Below are positions 9,417 to 18,011 of a stretch of 64,000 nt of DNA, one piece after another. Where the stretch lies: contig CP134874.1 of NCBI GenBank assembly GCA_037318855.1, positions 1,426,598-1,490,597 on the forward strand. The letters are read 5' to 3'. The translations under genes and the position numbers were made by a program. Each line of letters begins with the position of its first letter. Position 1 is the stretch's first letter. The notes below the pieces were generated by a model. That model was given only the letters and a program-made list of their open reading frames with translations, was not told the DNA's origin and did no database searches. The DNA is from Candidatus Sedimenticola sp. (ex Thyasira tokunagai). Its GTDB lineage: Bacteria > Pseudomonadota > Gammaproteobacteria > Chromatiales > Chromatiaceae.

Positions 9417-9932
9417 TCAGAAGTTGTCTGTAGATACAAATAGACCGACACGGAGATCTTTTGCGGTGTAGATTTCACGTCCATCCACGCTCATCACTGC
9501 ATCAGCAACTCCCATCACCAAGCGTCGGGTGATGACCCGTTTCAGGTCGATTTGGTAGGTCACCTTCTTTGCCGCCGGCAGAACCTGGCCGGTAAATTTG
9601 ACCTCACCAACACCGAGGGCGCGACCATGACCCGGGTTGCCGATCCAGGCAAGGTAGAAACCGATTGCCTGCCACATGGCATCCAGGCCCAGGCAACCGG
9701 GCATGACCGGATCGCCTGGAAAGTGGCAGTCAAAGAACCAGAGGTCGGGGTTGATATCCAACTCTGCCTGGATCTCTCCTTTGCCATAGGCGCCACCCTC
9801 GTCACAAATGCGGGTGATACGGTCCATCATCAGCATGTTGGGGGTGGGTAGTTGAGCGTTGCCTTCGCCAAACATTTTGCCGTGACCACACTCAAGCAGC
9901 TCCTCTCTGGTAAAGCTCTGTTCTTTTGCCAT
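9417..9932 (-). CDS. fabA: 3-hydroxydecanoyl-[ACP] dehydratase/isomerase FabA
   Basis: The 171-residue product has the same length as E. coli FabA. The hot-dog fold active site is intact: His70 in [20 protein letters not shown] and Asp84 in the same stretch. FabA dehydrates 3-hydroxydecanoyl-ACP and isomerises the trans-2 product to cis-3, the branch point of anaerobic unsaturated fatty acid synthesis. No fabB is beside it, unlike the fabAB operons of pseudomonads. Repeat elements lie on both sides: copy A ends 11 bases beyond the stop codon and copy B begins about 20 bases upstream of the start, so the promoter may lie within or beyond copy B. Confidence 0.97.
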   Translation of the reverse strand: MAKEQSFTREELLECGHGKMFGEGNAQLPTPNMLMMDRITRICDEGGAYGKGEIQAELDINPDLWFFDCHFPGDPVMPGCLGLDAMWQAIGFYLAWIGNPGHGRALGVGEVKFTGQVLPAAKKVTYQIDLKRVITRRLVMGVADAVMSVDGREIYTAKDLRVGLFVSTDNF

Positions 9933-9950
9933 CAGTTTTAATTCTCTTTC

Positions 9951-10207
9951 TGTTCGTTATTCAAGTTTCGGAGTTCGCTAGCTCCCTCTCCTCTTTTGGG
10001 GGGTGTCGTAAAAGCACCAGTTCCTTCTCCCTACGAGGGAGAAGGTTAGGATGAGGGTGTATTGAATCAATAAATTACCTATTGATCCCCCTCACCCTAA
10101 CCCTCTCCCCGGTAGGGAGAGGGGACTTTTGCAACACCCTCCGTTGGGAGAAGGGGGCAGCCTAATAAGATTTTTGTGTCGTTGAGCTCCGAAATATGTG
10201 TTCGTTA
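9951..10207. repeat. CTCAAG-family element, copy B, with nested second element
   Basis: The left end TTCAAGTTTCGGAGTTCGCTAG matches the other copies closely. The right end (GAGCTCCGAAATATG) is degenerate. TGTTCGTTA is present at 9951-9959 and again at 10199-10207, a possible 9-bp duplication. A second element fills 9999-10141. The copy looks older than copies A, C and D. Confidence 0.65.
9999..10141. repeat. Nested GAGGGTGTCG-ended element, copy in B
   Basis: This 143-bp sequence has the ends GGGGGTGTCGTAAAAG and CTTTTGCAACACCCTC and two internal hairpins (CCTTCTCCCTACGAGGGAGA and CCCTCTCCCCGGTAGGGAGA). An equally long copy in the opposite orientation is at 30045-30187, also inside a CTCAAG-family element. 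Confidence 0.65.
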
Positions 10208-10230
10208 CATCCTACAGAGGATATCTGGTT

Positions 10231-11946
10231 CTACTGCAGCCGCTGTTGCAGGAATGGAATGATCTCATCGATATCGATCATTGAGTTATCACTCTCGCTA
10301 CGCCCACGATACTCAATTTTTCCTTCATCCAGGCTGCGTTCACCCACCACTACCCGGTGAGGTATACCGATTAGTTCCATGTCAGCGAACATAAAGCCCG
10401 GGCGAACCTCGCGGTCGTCCAGTAGAACCTCAATGCCGGCGGCGCTCATCTGTTCATAGAGTTTTTCGGCTGCTTCACGTACCCGCTGGGATTTGCTCAT
10501 TTTCATCGGCAACAGAGCGACCTGGAAAGGCGCAATGGCGTTGGGCCAGATAATGCCTTTGTCGTCATGATTCTGCTCAATCGCCGCGGCAACGACCCGG
10601 GAAACCCCGATGCCGTAGCAGCCCATGGTCATCACCTGGGCACGGCCCGATTCATCCAGTACCGTGGCGCCCATCGCTTCGCTGTACTTTTTCCCCAGCT
10701 GGAAGATGTGCCCCACCTCGATACCGCGGGCGATGGTCAGCACTCCTCTGCCGTCCGGGCTTGGATCACCCTCCTGGACAGAGCGCAGGTCAGCCACCTG
10801 GGGTAGCGGCAGGTCACGCTCCCAGTTGATGCCGAAGTAGTGTTGGCCGTCAATATTTGCGCCGGCACTGAAATCGGCGGTATTGGCCACCGTGCGATCA
10901 ATAATGCATGGAAGCGGCAGGTTGAGTGGGCCCAGAGAGCCGGGGCCGGCACCAATGGTTTCACGGATCTCCTCTTCTGTGGCGAAGCGCAAAGGAGAGG
11001 CGACCTCATCCAGCTTCTCCGCTTTGACTTCGTTGAGGTCGTGGTCGCCGCGTATCAGCAGTGCAATAAACGCTGCTTCCTGCTCTTCGGCAGCAGCTAC
11101 GATCAGTGTTTTTACCGTGCGCTCAATAGGCTGATTGAAATCATCGACAATTTCATTGATGGTTTTGGCATTCGGTGTAGCCACCATCCGCATCTCTTCT
11201 GCAGGCTCGGATCGTGACTCAGTTGGCGCAACGGCCTCGGCCGTCTCAATGTTGGCGGCATAATCGCCTTCTGTCGAGAAGGCAATGGCATCCTCTCCAG
11301 AATCGGCGAGTACATGAAATTCATGGGAGGAGCTGCCGCCGATACTGCCGGAGTCGGCCTGTACCGCCCGGAAGTTAAGGCCGCAGTGGTTGAAAATATT
11401 GCTGTAGGCCTGGTGCATCTGGTCATAGGTCTGCTGCAGCGACTCCTGACCAATATGGAAGGAGTAGGCATCCTTCATCAGGAACTCCCTGGCGCGCATA
11501 ATCCCAAAGCGAGGGCGGATCTCATCTCGAAACTTGGTCTGAATCTGGTAAAAGGTGGTCGGTAGCTGTTTGTAACTCTGCAGCTCGCTACGGGCCAGGT
11601 CGGTGATGATCTCCTCATGGGTCGGGCCGTAGCAGAACTCCCGCCCATGACGGTCGTTCAGACGCAGCAGTTCCGGCCCATACTTCTGCCAGCGGCCCGT
11701 CTCCTGCCACAGCTCGGCGGGCTGTATCGAGGGCATTAACACCTCAAGGGCACCGTTTCTGTCCATCTCCTCACGGACAATATTCTCTATCTTGTGCAGT
11801 ACTCGCAATCCCAGGGGGAGCCAGGTATAGAGACCGGCGGCCAGTTTTCTGATCAGCCCGGCCCGCAGCATCAGCTGGTGGCTGGCGATTTCGGCATCCG
11901 CCGGGGTCTCCTTGGTGGTCTGGAGGGGGAAACGGGAGGTACGCAT
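10231..11946 (-). CDS. proS: Prolyl-tRNA synthetase
   Basis: I chose the start giving [20 protein letters not shown], the conserved N-terminus of bacterial ProS; the product is 571 residues, close to E. coli (572). The class II catalytic core is split by the YbaK-like editing insertion, which is present here in the middle third (for example [20 protein letters not shown]). Motif 2 includes [20 protein letters not shown]; the C-terminal anticodon-binding domain includes [13 protein letters not shown] and [20 protein letters not shown]. It charges tRNA-Pro. The gene is followed by copy B of the palindromic repeats and transcribed away from the lapG-like gene. Confidence 0.97.
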   Translation of the reverse strand: MRTSRFPLQTTKETPADAEIASHQLMLRAGLIRKLAAGLYTWLPLGLRVLHKIENIVREEMDRNGALEVLMPSIQPAELWQETGRWQKYGPELLRLNDRHGREFCYGPTHEEIITDLARSELQSYKQLPTTFYQIQTKFRDEIRPRFGIMRAREFLMKDAYSFHIGQESLQQTYDQMHQAYSNIFNHCGLNFRAVQADSGSIGGSSSHEFHVLADSGEDAIAFSTEGDYAANIETAEAVAPTESRSEPAEEMRMVATPNAKTINEIVDDFNQPIERTVKTLIVAAAEEQEAAFIALLIRGDHDLNEVKAEKLDEVASPLRFATEEEIRETIGAGPGSLGPLNLPLPCIIDRTVANTADFSAGANIDGQHYFGINWERDLPLPQVADLRSVQEGDPSPDGRGVLTIARGIEVGHIFQLGKKYSEAMGATVLDESGRAQVMTMGCYGIGVSRVVAAAIEQNHDDKGIIWPNAIAPFQVALLPMKMSKSQRVREAAEKLYEQMSAAGIEVLLDDREVRPGFMFADMELIGIPHRVVVGERSLDEGKIEYRGRSESDNSMIDIDEIIPFLQQRLQ

Positions 11947-12181
11947 CTGTTGTCCAATAGTTATTTCAAAACGTTGTATTCTAACCAAAAACGAAATTTG
12001 ATGCTGCAGCTGTTTTCTAGTGGCAAGTCACCAGCCATGACGATCAACGAGTTGGAGTAGAGTACGAGTTGGCAAATAATTCCTATTATGTAGACAATGG
12101 GTATCTATCTGCACTCCGCCTCCTTGTTGTGGCAACCTCATATTTGAAGACGGCAGAATATAATCCGTGGGCTGCTAAAGT

Positions 12182-12871
12182 ATGGTAATGGCTCGGACAC
12201 CGCTCATCAGAGATCGACACGGCAGACGCCACTTGAAGCTGCTGTTCGCTCTACTGTTGTGGAGCGCTTTTGCCTGGCTGGCAGCTGACGGACTGGTGAC
12301 GGAGGAGTTGATTCAGTGGGCGACCGAAAAGTACGGCAGTACCGCCGGTGATCGCATGCGTGGCTGGCAGCGACTTATGGAAAAAAATCAGCAGAAGGAT
12401 GAGGCGACCAAGCTTGCGGTGGTGAATGACTTTTTTAATCTGCTTACCTACCGCTCAGACCTCAATATATGGGGGCAGAAAGATTACTGGGCGACCCCCG
12501 TTGAGGCTTTAGGCAAAGGTAAGGCGGATTGTGAGGACTATTCCATAGCTAAGTACTTTACCCTGCGGGAGCTGGGGGTGCCGGATGAAAAGATGCGCAT
12601 TATGTACGTTAAGGCGCTGGAGCTGAATGAAGCACATATGGTGCTCACCTATTACTCTGATCCGGGTGCGGTTCCAGTGGTGCTGGATAATCTCAATCGG
12701 CGCATTCTCTCCGCCAACAAACGTGCGGATCTGGCGCCGGTATATAGCTTCAATGCTGAAGGACTGTGGCTGGCGAAGAATCTCGGCAGGGGGAAGAAGT
12801 TGGGCTCCTCCGGGCGACTTAACCGCTGGGAAGATCTGAAGGCACGGATGGCGAAGGAGCTGAAGCCGTGA
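12182..12871 (+). CDS. lapG: LapG-like periplasmic cysteine protease (active-type)
   Basis: The 229-residue protein has an N-terminal hydrophobic signal (LKLLFALLLWSAFAWLAA) and a bacterial transglutaminase-like cysteine protease domain. The catalytic triad is intact: Cys117 in GKADCEDYSIAKYF, His152 in LNEAHMVLTYY and Asp169 in VVLDNLNRRI. In Pseudomonas fluorescens LapG cleaves the N-terminus of the LapA adhesin when c-di-GMP is low, releasing it from the surface. The next gene, 106 bases downstream, encodes a LapD-like receptor, the known inhibitor partner. The likely substrate is the adhesin at 18012-25586, which carries a TAAG site at residues 104-107. Confidence 0.9.
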   Translation: MVMARTPLIRDRHGRRHLKLLFALLLWSAFAWLAADGLVTEELIQWATEKYGSTAGDRMRGWQRLMEKNQQKDEATKLAVVNDFFNLLTYRSDLNIWGQKDYWATPVEALGKGKADCEDYSIAKYFTLRELGVPDEKMRIMYVKALELNEAHMVLTYYSDPGAVPVVLDNLNRRILSANKRADLAPVYSFNAEGLWLAKNLGRGKKLGSSGRLNRWEDLKARMAKELKP

Positions 12872-12977
12872 TGGTAGACGCTCAGTATCATGTTGAAAAG
12901 ACAACAATAACAAGCTTTTTTGTACCTGCTTCTGTGATGGGGGCGGTAATCGCTACTGAAAATTTAGGGAAACGGTC

Positions 12978-14936
12978 ATGACCTTATCGAAACAGCTGAT
13001 TATCCTGATAGCCGCTCTGTTGCTGATGGTCTTTGTCGGCACATTTCTGATCAGTGTTGACAACACTCGGGACTATCTGGAAAAACAGTTGGCCTCTCAT
13101 GCTCAGGATGCCGCTACCTCCCTTGGTCTGTCGATCTCCTCCCATATGGCGGAAGGTGATCTGGCGACAGTGCGCTCGATGACGGATGTTATTTTCGATC
13201 GAGGTTATTACCGCTCTATCCGGGTGGAGGATATGGCGGGAAAGCCACTGGTTGACCGAATTCTGCCGGTGAAGATCGAGGGCGTGCCCGAGTGGTTTAT
13301 TGAGCGTCTTCCCCTGACCACCCCGCAGGGTGAATCCTCGTTGATGAGTGGATGGATGCAGGCCGGCAGGGTAGAGGTCAGGAGTCATCCAGGCTTTGCC
13401 TACAATCAGCTGTGGCAGACGGTAGCGGCAACTTTTCGTTGGTTTATCGGCAGCATGGTAGTGGTTTTGGCCGTCGGTCTCTTACTGCTGCGTTGGGTCA
13501 TGAAACCACTGGAATCGGTTGAGCAGCAGGCCAATGCGATCTGCAATCGTGAGTTTCAGATACTGGAGGAGCTGCCGCGAACCCCAGATCTGCGCCGTAT
13601 TGTTGAGGCGATGAACAGGATGTCGGAAAAGGTGAAACAGATGCTCGATGATCTTGAGCAACTGGCCTCGGGTCTGCGGCGGAAGGCGTATCAACATCCG
13701 GTATCCGGCCTCGCCAACAAGCGCTACTTTATGGATACCCTGGAGAATCTGATCCGCTCACCTGAAGATTTTTCGCACGGTGTTCTCTGTCTGATTCAGC
13801 TGAAGGATTTCAAAGAGTATAACGATCGCAGGGGGTATCAGGCGGGTGATAATCTCCTGCAGGAGGCGACGAAGTCGCTCAAGGCGGTAGTGGGTGATAG
13901 ACCCAAGCAGTTGTTGGCGCATCTGGCAGGCGCCGATTTTGCACTGCTGGTGGAAGAGTGCAGCATAGAAGAGAGTGAGGTGCTGGGAGCTGAGTTGGTA
14001 GCCGCGCTGACACAACTCTACGGTACAGGCAAGCTGGATGAGCCTAATGCCGGCCATGTCGGCATGGGCTACTTTGATGGTAGCCAGACACTCTCCGAGC
14101 TGATGTCCGAGGCGGACATGGCGCTACGTATGGCTCAGCTAAAGGGGGCCAATGAGTGGCACCTCAGCACGCCGGATGAGTTGGAGCGGGAGCATATCCG
14201 TACTGCAACTGAGTGGCGGGAGTTTATTGGTGAGGCCCTTGGTAGTGGTCAGATCCAGCTCCAGTTTCAACCGGTGGTCTCCTGTCCGAGTAAGACGCTT
14301 CTGCATCAGGAGGTGTTGGTGAGAATACCTGAGGGGACGGGGGGTGACGGACAGGCGCTGTTGAGTGCCGGCGTTTTCATGCCCCAGGCCGAGAGCTTGG
14401 GGATGACCGCCGAGATTGATAAAGCGGTGATTGACAAAGTGCTCGATAGGCTACGCGATGATGCCGGTGGCGAAACGCAGTATGCAATCAACCTCTCCCC
14501 ACCCTCCATTCTCTCTCCAGGATTCATGCCCTGGTTGGAGGAAGAGCTCTCTGCACATAGCGATATCGCCCATCGCCTGATCTTTGAGATGCAGGAGTAT
14601 GGTGCTGTTGCTCTGGTGGAACAGATGAAAGAGCTGATTGAACTGGTGGGGCGCCACGGTTGCCAGTTCTCGCTCGATCACTTCGGTCGCAGCTTCAGCT
14701 CTCTTGCCTACCTGCGCTCCTTTAAAGTCGATTACCTGAAGGTGGATGGCAGCTTTATGCTCTCTCTGGATGAGAACAGTGATAACCGCTTCTTCGTCCA
14801 GGCATTGACCGAGATCGCTCATGGGCTGGAGATCAAAGTCATAGGCGAGTCAGTGGAGTCGGAGACGGTGTGGGATATTCTGCCCGGGCTGAAGCTGGAC
14901 GGTGCGCAGGGTTACTATCTGGGACGGCCGGTGTAG
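12978..14936 (+). CDS. lapD: LapD-like c-di-GMP receptor (degenerate GGDEF-EAL)
   Basis: The 652-residue protein has a first membrane helix (about 8-27), a periplasmic LapD/MoxY-type sensor domain, a second helix (about 155-175), a HAMP-like linker, then GGDEF and EAL domains. The GGDEF site is degenerate (HLAGADFALL). The EAL domain keeps Glu in EVLVR, Asn in INLSP and Lys in LKVD, but the DDFG motif is LDHFGRS, so phosphodiesterase activity is unlikely while c-di-GMP binding is plausible. This is the expected pattern for LapD, which binds c-di-GMP inside and sequesters LapG outside. It lies just downstream of lapG. Confidence 0.88.
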   Translation: MTLSKQLIILIAALLLMVFVGTFLISVDNTRDYLEKQLASHAQDAATSLGLSISSHMAEGDLATVRSMTDVIFDRGYYRSIRVEDMAGKPLVDRILPVKIEGVPEWFIERLPLTTPQGESSLMSGWMQAGRVEVRSHPGFAYNQLWQTVAATFRWFIGSMVVVLAVGLLLLRWVMKPLESVEQQANAICNREFQILEELPRTPDLRRIVEAMNRMSEKVKQMLDDLEQLASGLRRKAYQHPVSGLANKRYFMDTLENLIRSPEDFSHGVLCLIQLKDFKEYNDRRGYQAGDNLLQEATKSLKAVVGDRPKQLLAHLAGADFALLVEECSIEESEVLGAELVAALTQLYGTGKLDEPNAGHVGMGYFDGSQTLSELMSEADMALRMAQLKGANEWHLSTPDELEREHIRTATEWREFIGEALGSGQIQLQFQPVVSCPSKTLLHQEVLVRIPEGTGGDGQALLSAGVFMPQAESLGMTAEIDKAVIDKVLDRLRDDAGGETQYAINLSPPSILSPGFMPWLEEELSAHSDIAHRLIFEMQEYGAVALVEQMKELIELVGRHGCQFSLDHFGRSFSSLAYLRSFKVDYLKVDGSFMLSLDENSDNRFFVQALTEIAHGLEIKVIGESVESETVWDILPGLKLDGAQGYYLGRPV

Positions 14937-14942
14937 GTTTTA

Positions 14943-15136
14943 TGTAGGAGCGGGCTCTTGGACCGCGATAAAACAACCACCATGGTGCAATCATTCATCG
15001 CGCTTCAGGAAAGCGCTCCTACAATCGAGCTCCACAAGCTGCCGGTATGTTTTTGTTAGGAGCGGTCTCGCGGACCGCGATGGGCAGGAGCGCCATGGTG
15101 CAGCCATTCATCGCGCATTAAAAAAACGCTCCTACA
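14943..15136. repeat. Two tandem GTAGGAGCG REP-like palindromes
   Basis: Two related units of about 82 bases (14943-15023 and 15054-15136) each begin with a TAGGAGCG form and end in its inverse CGCTCCTACA. Both contain CCATGGTGCA and ATTCATCGCGC in the middle. They lie between the convergent lapD and MBL-fold genes and could fold into long hairpins that protect or end the transcripts. Related sequences are at 40947-41053 and 48329-48491. No REP-associated transposase is in the window. Confidence 0.65.
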
Positions 15137-15169
15137 GCCGAGGTGTTCTCATGGTTATTACCTGCAACA

Positions 15170-16564
15170 TTAACCATGAGGGATGACCACTCTGCATTTA
15201 GGGCAACTCTTTTCTATTTCCTGTTTTAATGCTTGCTTGGCTTCGGTATCTCCGTGCACCAGCCGAACCTCTGAGGGCGGTCGCCGCATCCGCTTCACAA
15301 AGTTAACCAGATCCTTCTGGTCTCCATGGGCGGAGTAGCCGCTCAGGGTATGAATGCCGGCACGAATATCCACTCGATCCCCGTCCAGCATGACGTACCC
15401 ACGCCCCGGGCCGTAGTTCTGGATGCTTTTCCCGGGTGTGCCTTCAGCCTGGTAGCCGACAAACAGCACATCTGTTCTCCGGTCTCCCAGCAGTGCCTTC
15501 AGGTAATTGACGATACGGCCGCCGGTGCACATGCCACTACCGGCAATCACTATAGTGGGTTTGGCGTTCTGCGTGAGGTGGGTGACCATCTGCAGGTGGC
15601 TTTTGTGATCATCAATAGTGGTGAGCTGGGAAAAGGCGAGTGGGTGGCGTCCGCGTTGCACTTTGGTGCGGGCTTCCTGGTCCCAGTAGGGTTTCAGTTT
15701 GCGGTAGGCCTCGGTAAAACGTGCGGCCAGAGGCGAGTCGAGAATAATCTCCAGCTCATTCCAGGCTAACCTCTGTGCTGCATGTCGTTCTCCGAAACGG
15801 TGAATAATCTCCTCCAGTTCATAGAGCAGTTCTTGGGTGCGGCCGATGCTGAAAGCGGGGATCAGAATCACGCCACGGTCTTGAAAACAGCGCTCTACTA
15901 CTTGTCTCAGACGCCTCCGCCGCTCCTTTCTCCCTTCGTGCAAACGGTTGCCATAGGTACTTTCAAGTACCAGTATATCGGTCGACCAGGGCGCCTTGGG
16001 TGTCGGCAGCAGGGGTGTGTAGGGTGCCCCCAGGTCACCGGAGAAGATCACTTTTCTCTGCTCTCCACCGTGGGAAGTGCGGCACTCGATATAGGCTGAA
16101 CCGAGAATGTGGCCGGCAGGTTGCAGTCGCACCTCCAGCCGGCTGCTTGTTGCCTCCTTAAGGGGGACCTCGCTCCAGCGATTGTAGGGCAGGGGTCTGA
16201 GCCTCTCGTCGATCAATTTAAGAAAGGCTGCTACCAGCCTTCTATTGCGGGTAATGCCCATTCGCAGGGCATCATCAAGTACCAATGGCAGCAGAATGGC
16301 TGTTGCTTCAGAGCAGTATATGGAGCCTTTGAATCCCGCAGCGATCAGATGAGGTATACGGCCGACATGGTCGAGGTGGCAATGAGTGACCAGTAGAGCG
16401 GATACCCGTCCCAGAGGAAACTCGATTTCCGCCTCACCATCACGGGACGTTTCATTTCCCTGGAACAGACCGCAGTCCACCAGCACTGAACTGCTGCTAT
16501 CGATTACCAACTCGTGGCAGGAGCCGGTCACACCTGTTACAGCACCATGATGTAGAATTTCCAT
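15170..16564 (-). CDS. MBL-fold metallo-hydrolase with beta-CASP and RMMBL domains
   Basis: I start at the ATG at 16564 (MEILHHGAVTGVTGSCHELV); a TTG 30 bases upstream is possible but less likely. The roughly 464-residue protein has metallo-beta-lactamase motifs LVDCGLFQG, THCHLDHVGR, AGHILGSAY and SGDLG, then a beta-CASP domain (ESTYGNRLHEG, IPAFSIGRTQELLYEL, IAGSGMCTGGRI) and a C-terminal RNA-specificity motif (LSGYSAHGDQKDLVNFV). This is the layout of CPSF73/Ysh1-like RNA-processing nucleases; bacterial homologues of this type are mostly uncharacterised. It is divergent from the PEP-CTERM gene and shares with it the noncoding region holding a 79-bp repeat module. Confidence 0.88.
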   Translation of the reverse strand: MEILHHGAVTGVTGSCHELVIDSSSSVLVDCGLFQGNETSRDGEAEIEFPLGRVSALLVTHCHLDHVGRIPHLIAAGFKGSIYCSEATAILLPLVLDDALRMGITRNRRLVAAFLKLIDERLRPLPYNRWSEVPLKEATSSRLEVRLQPAGHILGSAYIECRTSHGGEQRKVIFSGDLGAPYTPLLPTPKAPWSTDILVLESTYGNRLHEGRKERRRRLRQVVERCFQDRGVILIPAFSIGRTQELLYELEEIIHRFGERHAAQRLAWNELEIILDSPLAARFTEAYRKLKPYWDQEARTKVQRGRHPLAFSQLTTIDDHKSHLQMVTHLTQNAKPTIVIAGSGMCTGGRIVNYLKALLGDRRTDVLFVGYQAEGTPGKSIQNYGPGRGYVMLDGDRVDIRAGIHTLSGYSAHGDQKDLVNFVKRMRRPPSEVRLVHGDTEAKQALKQEIEKSCPKCRVVIPHG

Positions 16565-16642
16565 TTCTAACTCTGATTTATCCGTTAAATCCAAACATAA
16601 ATTAGGAATTTAAGTAGCTAATATAGCGGATTTTTATATAAA

Positions 16643-16721
16643 AATGTGATCTATTACCCAAATAGGGGATGTTTCAGTTCGCATTTTTGGGTAAAAATTC
16701 TGCTAAGCGTGAAATAGGCGA
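16643..16721 (+). promoter_or_regulatory. 79-bp shared upstream module, copy 1
   Basis: This sequence aligns without gaps to 17824-17902, and most positions are identical. Its core is the interrupted palindrome CTATT-N5-AATAG followed by GGGGATG, and a second AAATAGGCGA lies about 50 bases further on. Copy 1 is about 85 bases upstream of a good sigma70-type promoter for the PEP-CTERM-like gene, copy 2 is upstream of the adhesin. It is probably a regulator-binding region. Confidence 0.55.
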
Positions 16722-16805
16722 CTGTTTCTCGGTTTTGAAAGGTCTCTATGCAAGATGAGACGCCCGCTTGAGTTTCACCGTACCTGTGAGCATTGTGCAT
16801 CCTGG

Positions 16806-16834
16806 TTGACAGTCGCGCTTGAGCACGATACATT
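16806..16834 (+). promoter_or_regulatory. Sigma70-type promoter for the PEP-CTERM-like gene
   Basis: A consensus -35 TTGACA at 16806-16811 and a -10-like TACATT at 16829-16834 are separated by 17 bases. The start codon is 51 bases downstream of the -10. Confidence 0.6.
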
Positions 16835-16885
16835 GCTTTCCGTGTGTGGTCAGCATATTTGCTAAATATCTCAGGGATTACCGAT

Positions 16886-17455
16886 ATGAAAAGGCGTATT
16901 ACGAACATTCTGATTTTTGCAGTTTTGTACATGACTGCAATGTCGGCGAATGCCGCACTCTTCACTCCGGCCAACGTGTCACTGAACGGTGTAGGCATTC
17001 TCGGGAATACCTATAACGTCACCTTCAAGGCATATGAAGAGGGCTTTGACGCGCAATCCTATCAGTCACTTGAGGATCCGGGTACTCTGACCTTCACTAG
17101 TGAGGGTGATGCGAGGGCTGCGGCAACCGCAATTGAGACAGCGGTAGTTACTCAGTTTGGAAATCCTTTTTTCCTCTATAATCTGGGTGGGGGTAACAGT
17201 AGCCAGGATCCGCTAGATGCCTACAACGGTTATCGAATTGCCTATCAACTCCTTGAAGACGTAAGCTACAATTTTATCACTTACACCGTGATGGGTGGTA
17301 TCAACGGCCCATTTACAAGAACCCCGACTGAAGGTGATTATCTCGCCCTTGCATCATTTGAATTGGCAGAGGTACCGCTACCCGCAGCAGTCTGGTTGTT
17401 TGGCTCTGCCCTGCTGGGATTCAGCTTTTTCCGCAAAAAAGGCGTACGCGCCTGA
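16886..17455 (+). CDS. Secreted protein with PEP-CTERM-like sorting signal
   Basis: I start at the ATG at 16886, which opens a clear signal peptide (MKRRITNILIFAVLYMTAMS, then ANAA). The 189-residue mature region has no recognised catalytic motif. The C-terminus reads EVPLPAAVWLFGSALLGFSF followed by FRKKGVRA: a VPLPAA motif, a short membrane helix and a basic tail, the gammaproteobacterial form of the PEP-CTERM signal handled by exosortase. Such proteins are usually exported, processed and linked to extracellular matrix. No exosortase gene is in the window. A terminator follows, and the shared 79-bp module upstream links its control to that of the adhesin. Confidence 0.82.
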   Translation: MKRRITNILIFAVLYMTAMSANAALFTPANVSLNGVGILGNTYNVTFKAYEEGFDAQSYQSLEDPGTLTFTSEGDARAAATAIETAVVTQFGNPFFLYNLGGGNSSQDPLDAYNGYRIAYQLLEDVSYNFITYTVMGGINGPFTRTPTEGDYLALASFELAEVPLPAAVWLFGSALLGFSFFRKKGVRA

Positions 17456-17493
17456 GCTGAAGGGCTTACCAAGCCTACTGAATAAAATAGAAA

Positions 17494-17526
17494 CCCCGCA
17501 GTCAAGTTACTGACTGCGGGGTTTTT
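17494..17526 (+). terminator. Rho-independent terminator after the PEP-CTERM-like gene
   Basis: CCCCGCAGTCA (17494-17504), the loop AGTTAC and TGACTGCGGGG (17511-17521) form a perfect 11-bp GC-rich stem followed by a T-run. Confidence 0.92.
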
Positions 17527-17823
17527 CTTTGCTTAAAATTTATCCAAGCAGAGAGTTCAATAACCTCCCTTACTATCTGTACAGCAGTTCGTTGCTGACT
17601 TCCTTTCCTGTTACCACCTTCAACGCTCATTTGGAGACTGTACCCAACATTGCTTACGACGGTACTCTCAGCAGTGATATCACGTTGGGGCTATTCGCTT
17701 ACTACTGATTTCTGTAGGTGTGAGTGTCTGCAGATTATCCTAATTAACAGAGTAGCCTTCTCAAGGTGATATTAAATCTTATAAAAAGAATTAAAATACT
17801 AACCAGGCGTGTTTTATGTAAAT

Positions 17824-17902
17824 AATGTGACCTATTACTCAAATAGGGGATGTACCAGTTCACGTTTTTGGGTAAAAAGGGCGCTATATGTGAAATAGGC
17901 GA
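17824..17902 (+). promoter_or_regulatory. 79-bp shared upstream module, copy 2
   Basis: This is the second copy of the module at 16643-16721. It holds the interrupted palindrome CCTATT-N5-AATAGG and the downstream AAATAGGCGA. It ends about 110 bases before the start codon of the giant adhesin. I see no strong -35/-10 pair between it and the gene, which fits an activator-dependent promoter. Confidence 0.55.
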
Positions 17903-18011
17903 TTTTTTATTAAGGAAGTAATCGCCTTGTGCGGATAAAAATTTCTGCCCACGAGAAGTTTACAGCGACTCTGGGCTGACCTAATCAATGGGATCTACGG
18001 GAGCTTTAAAG

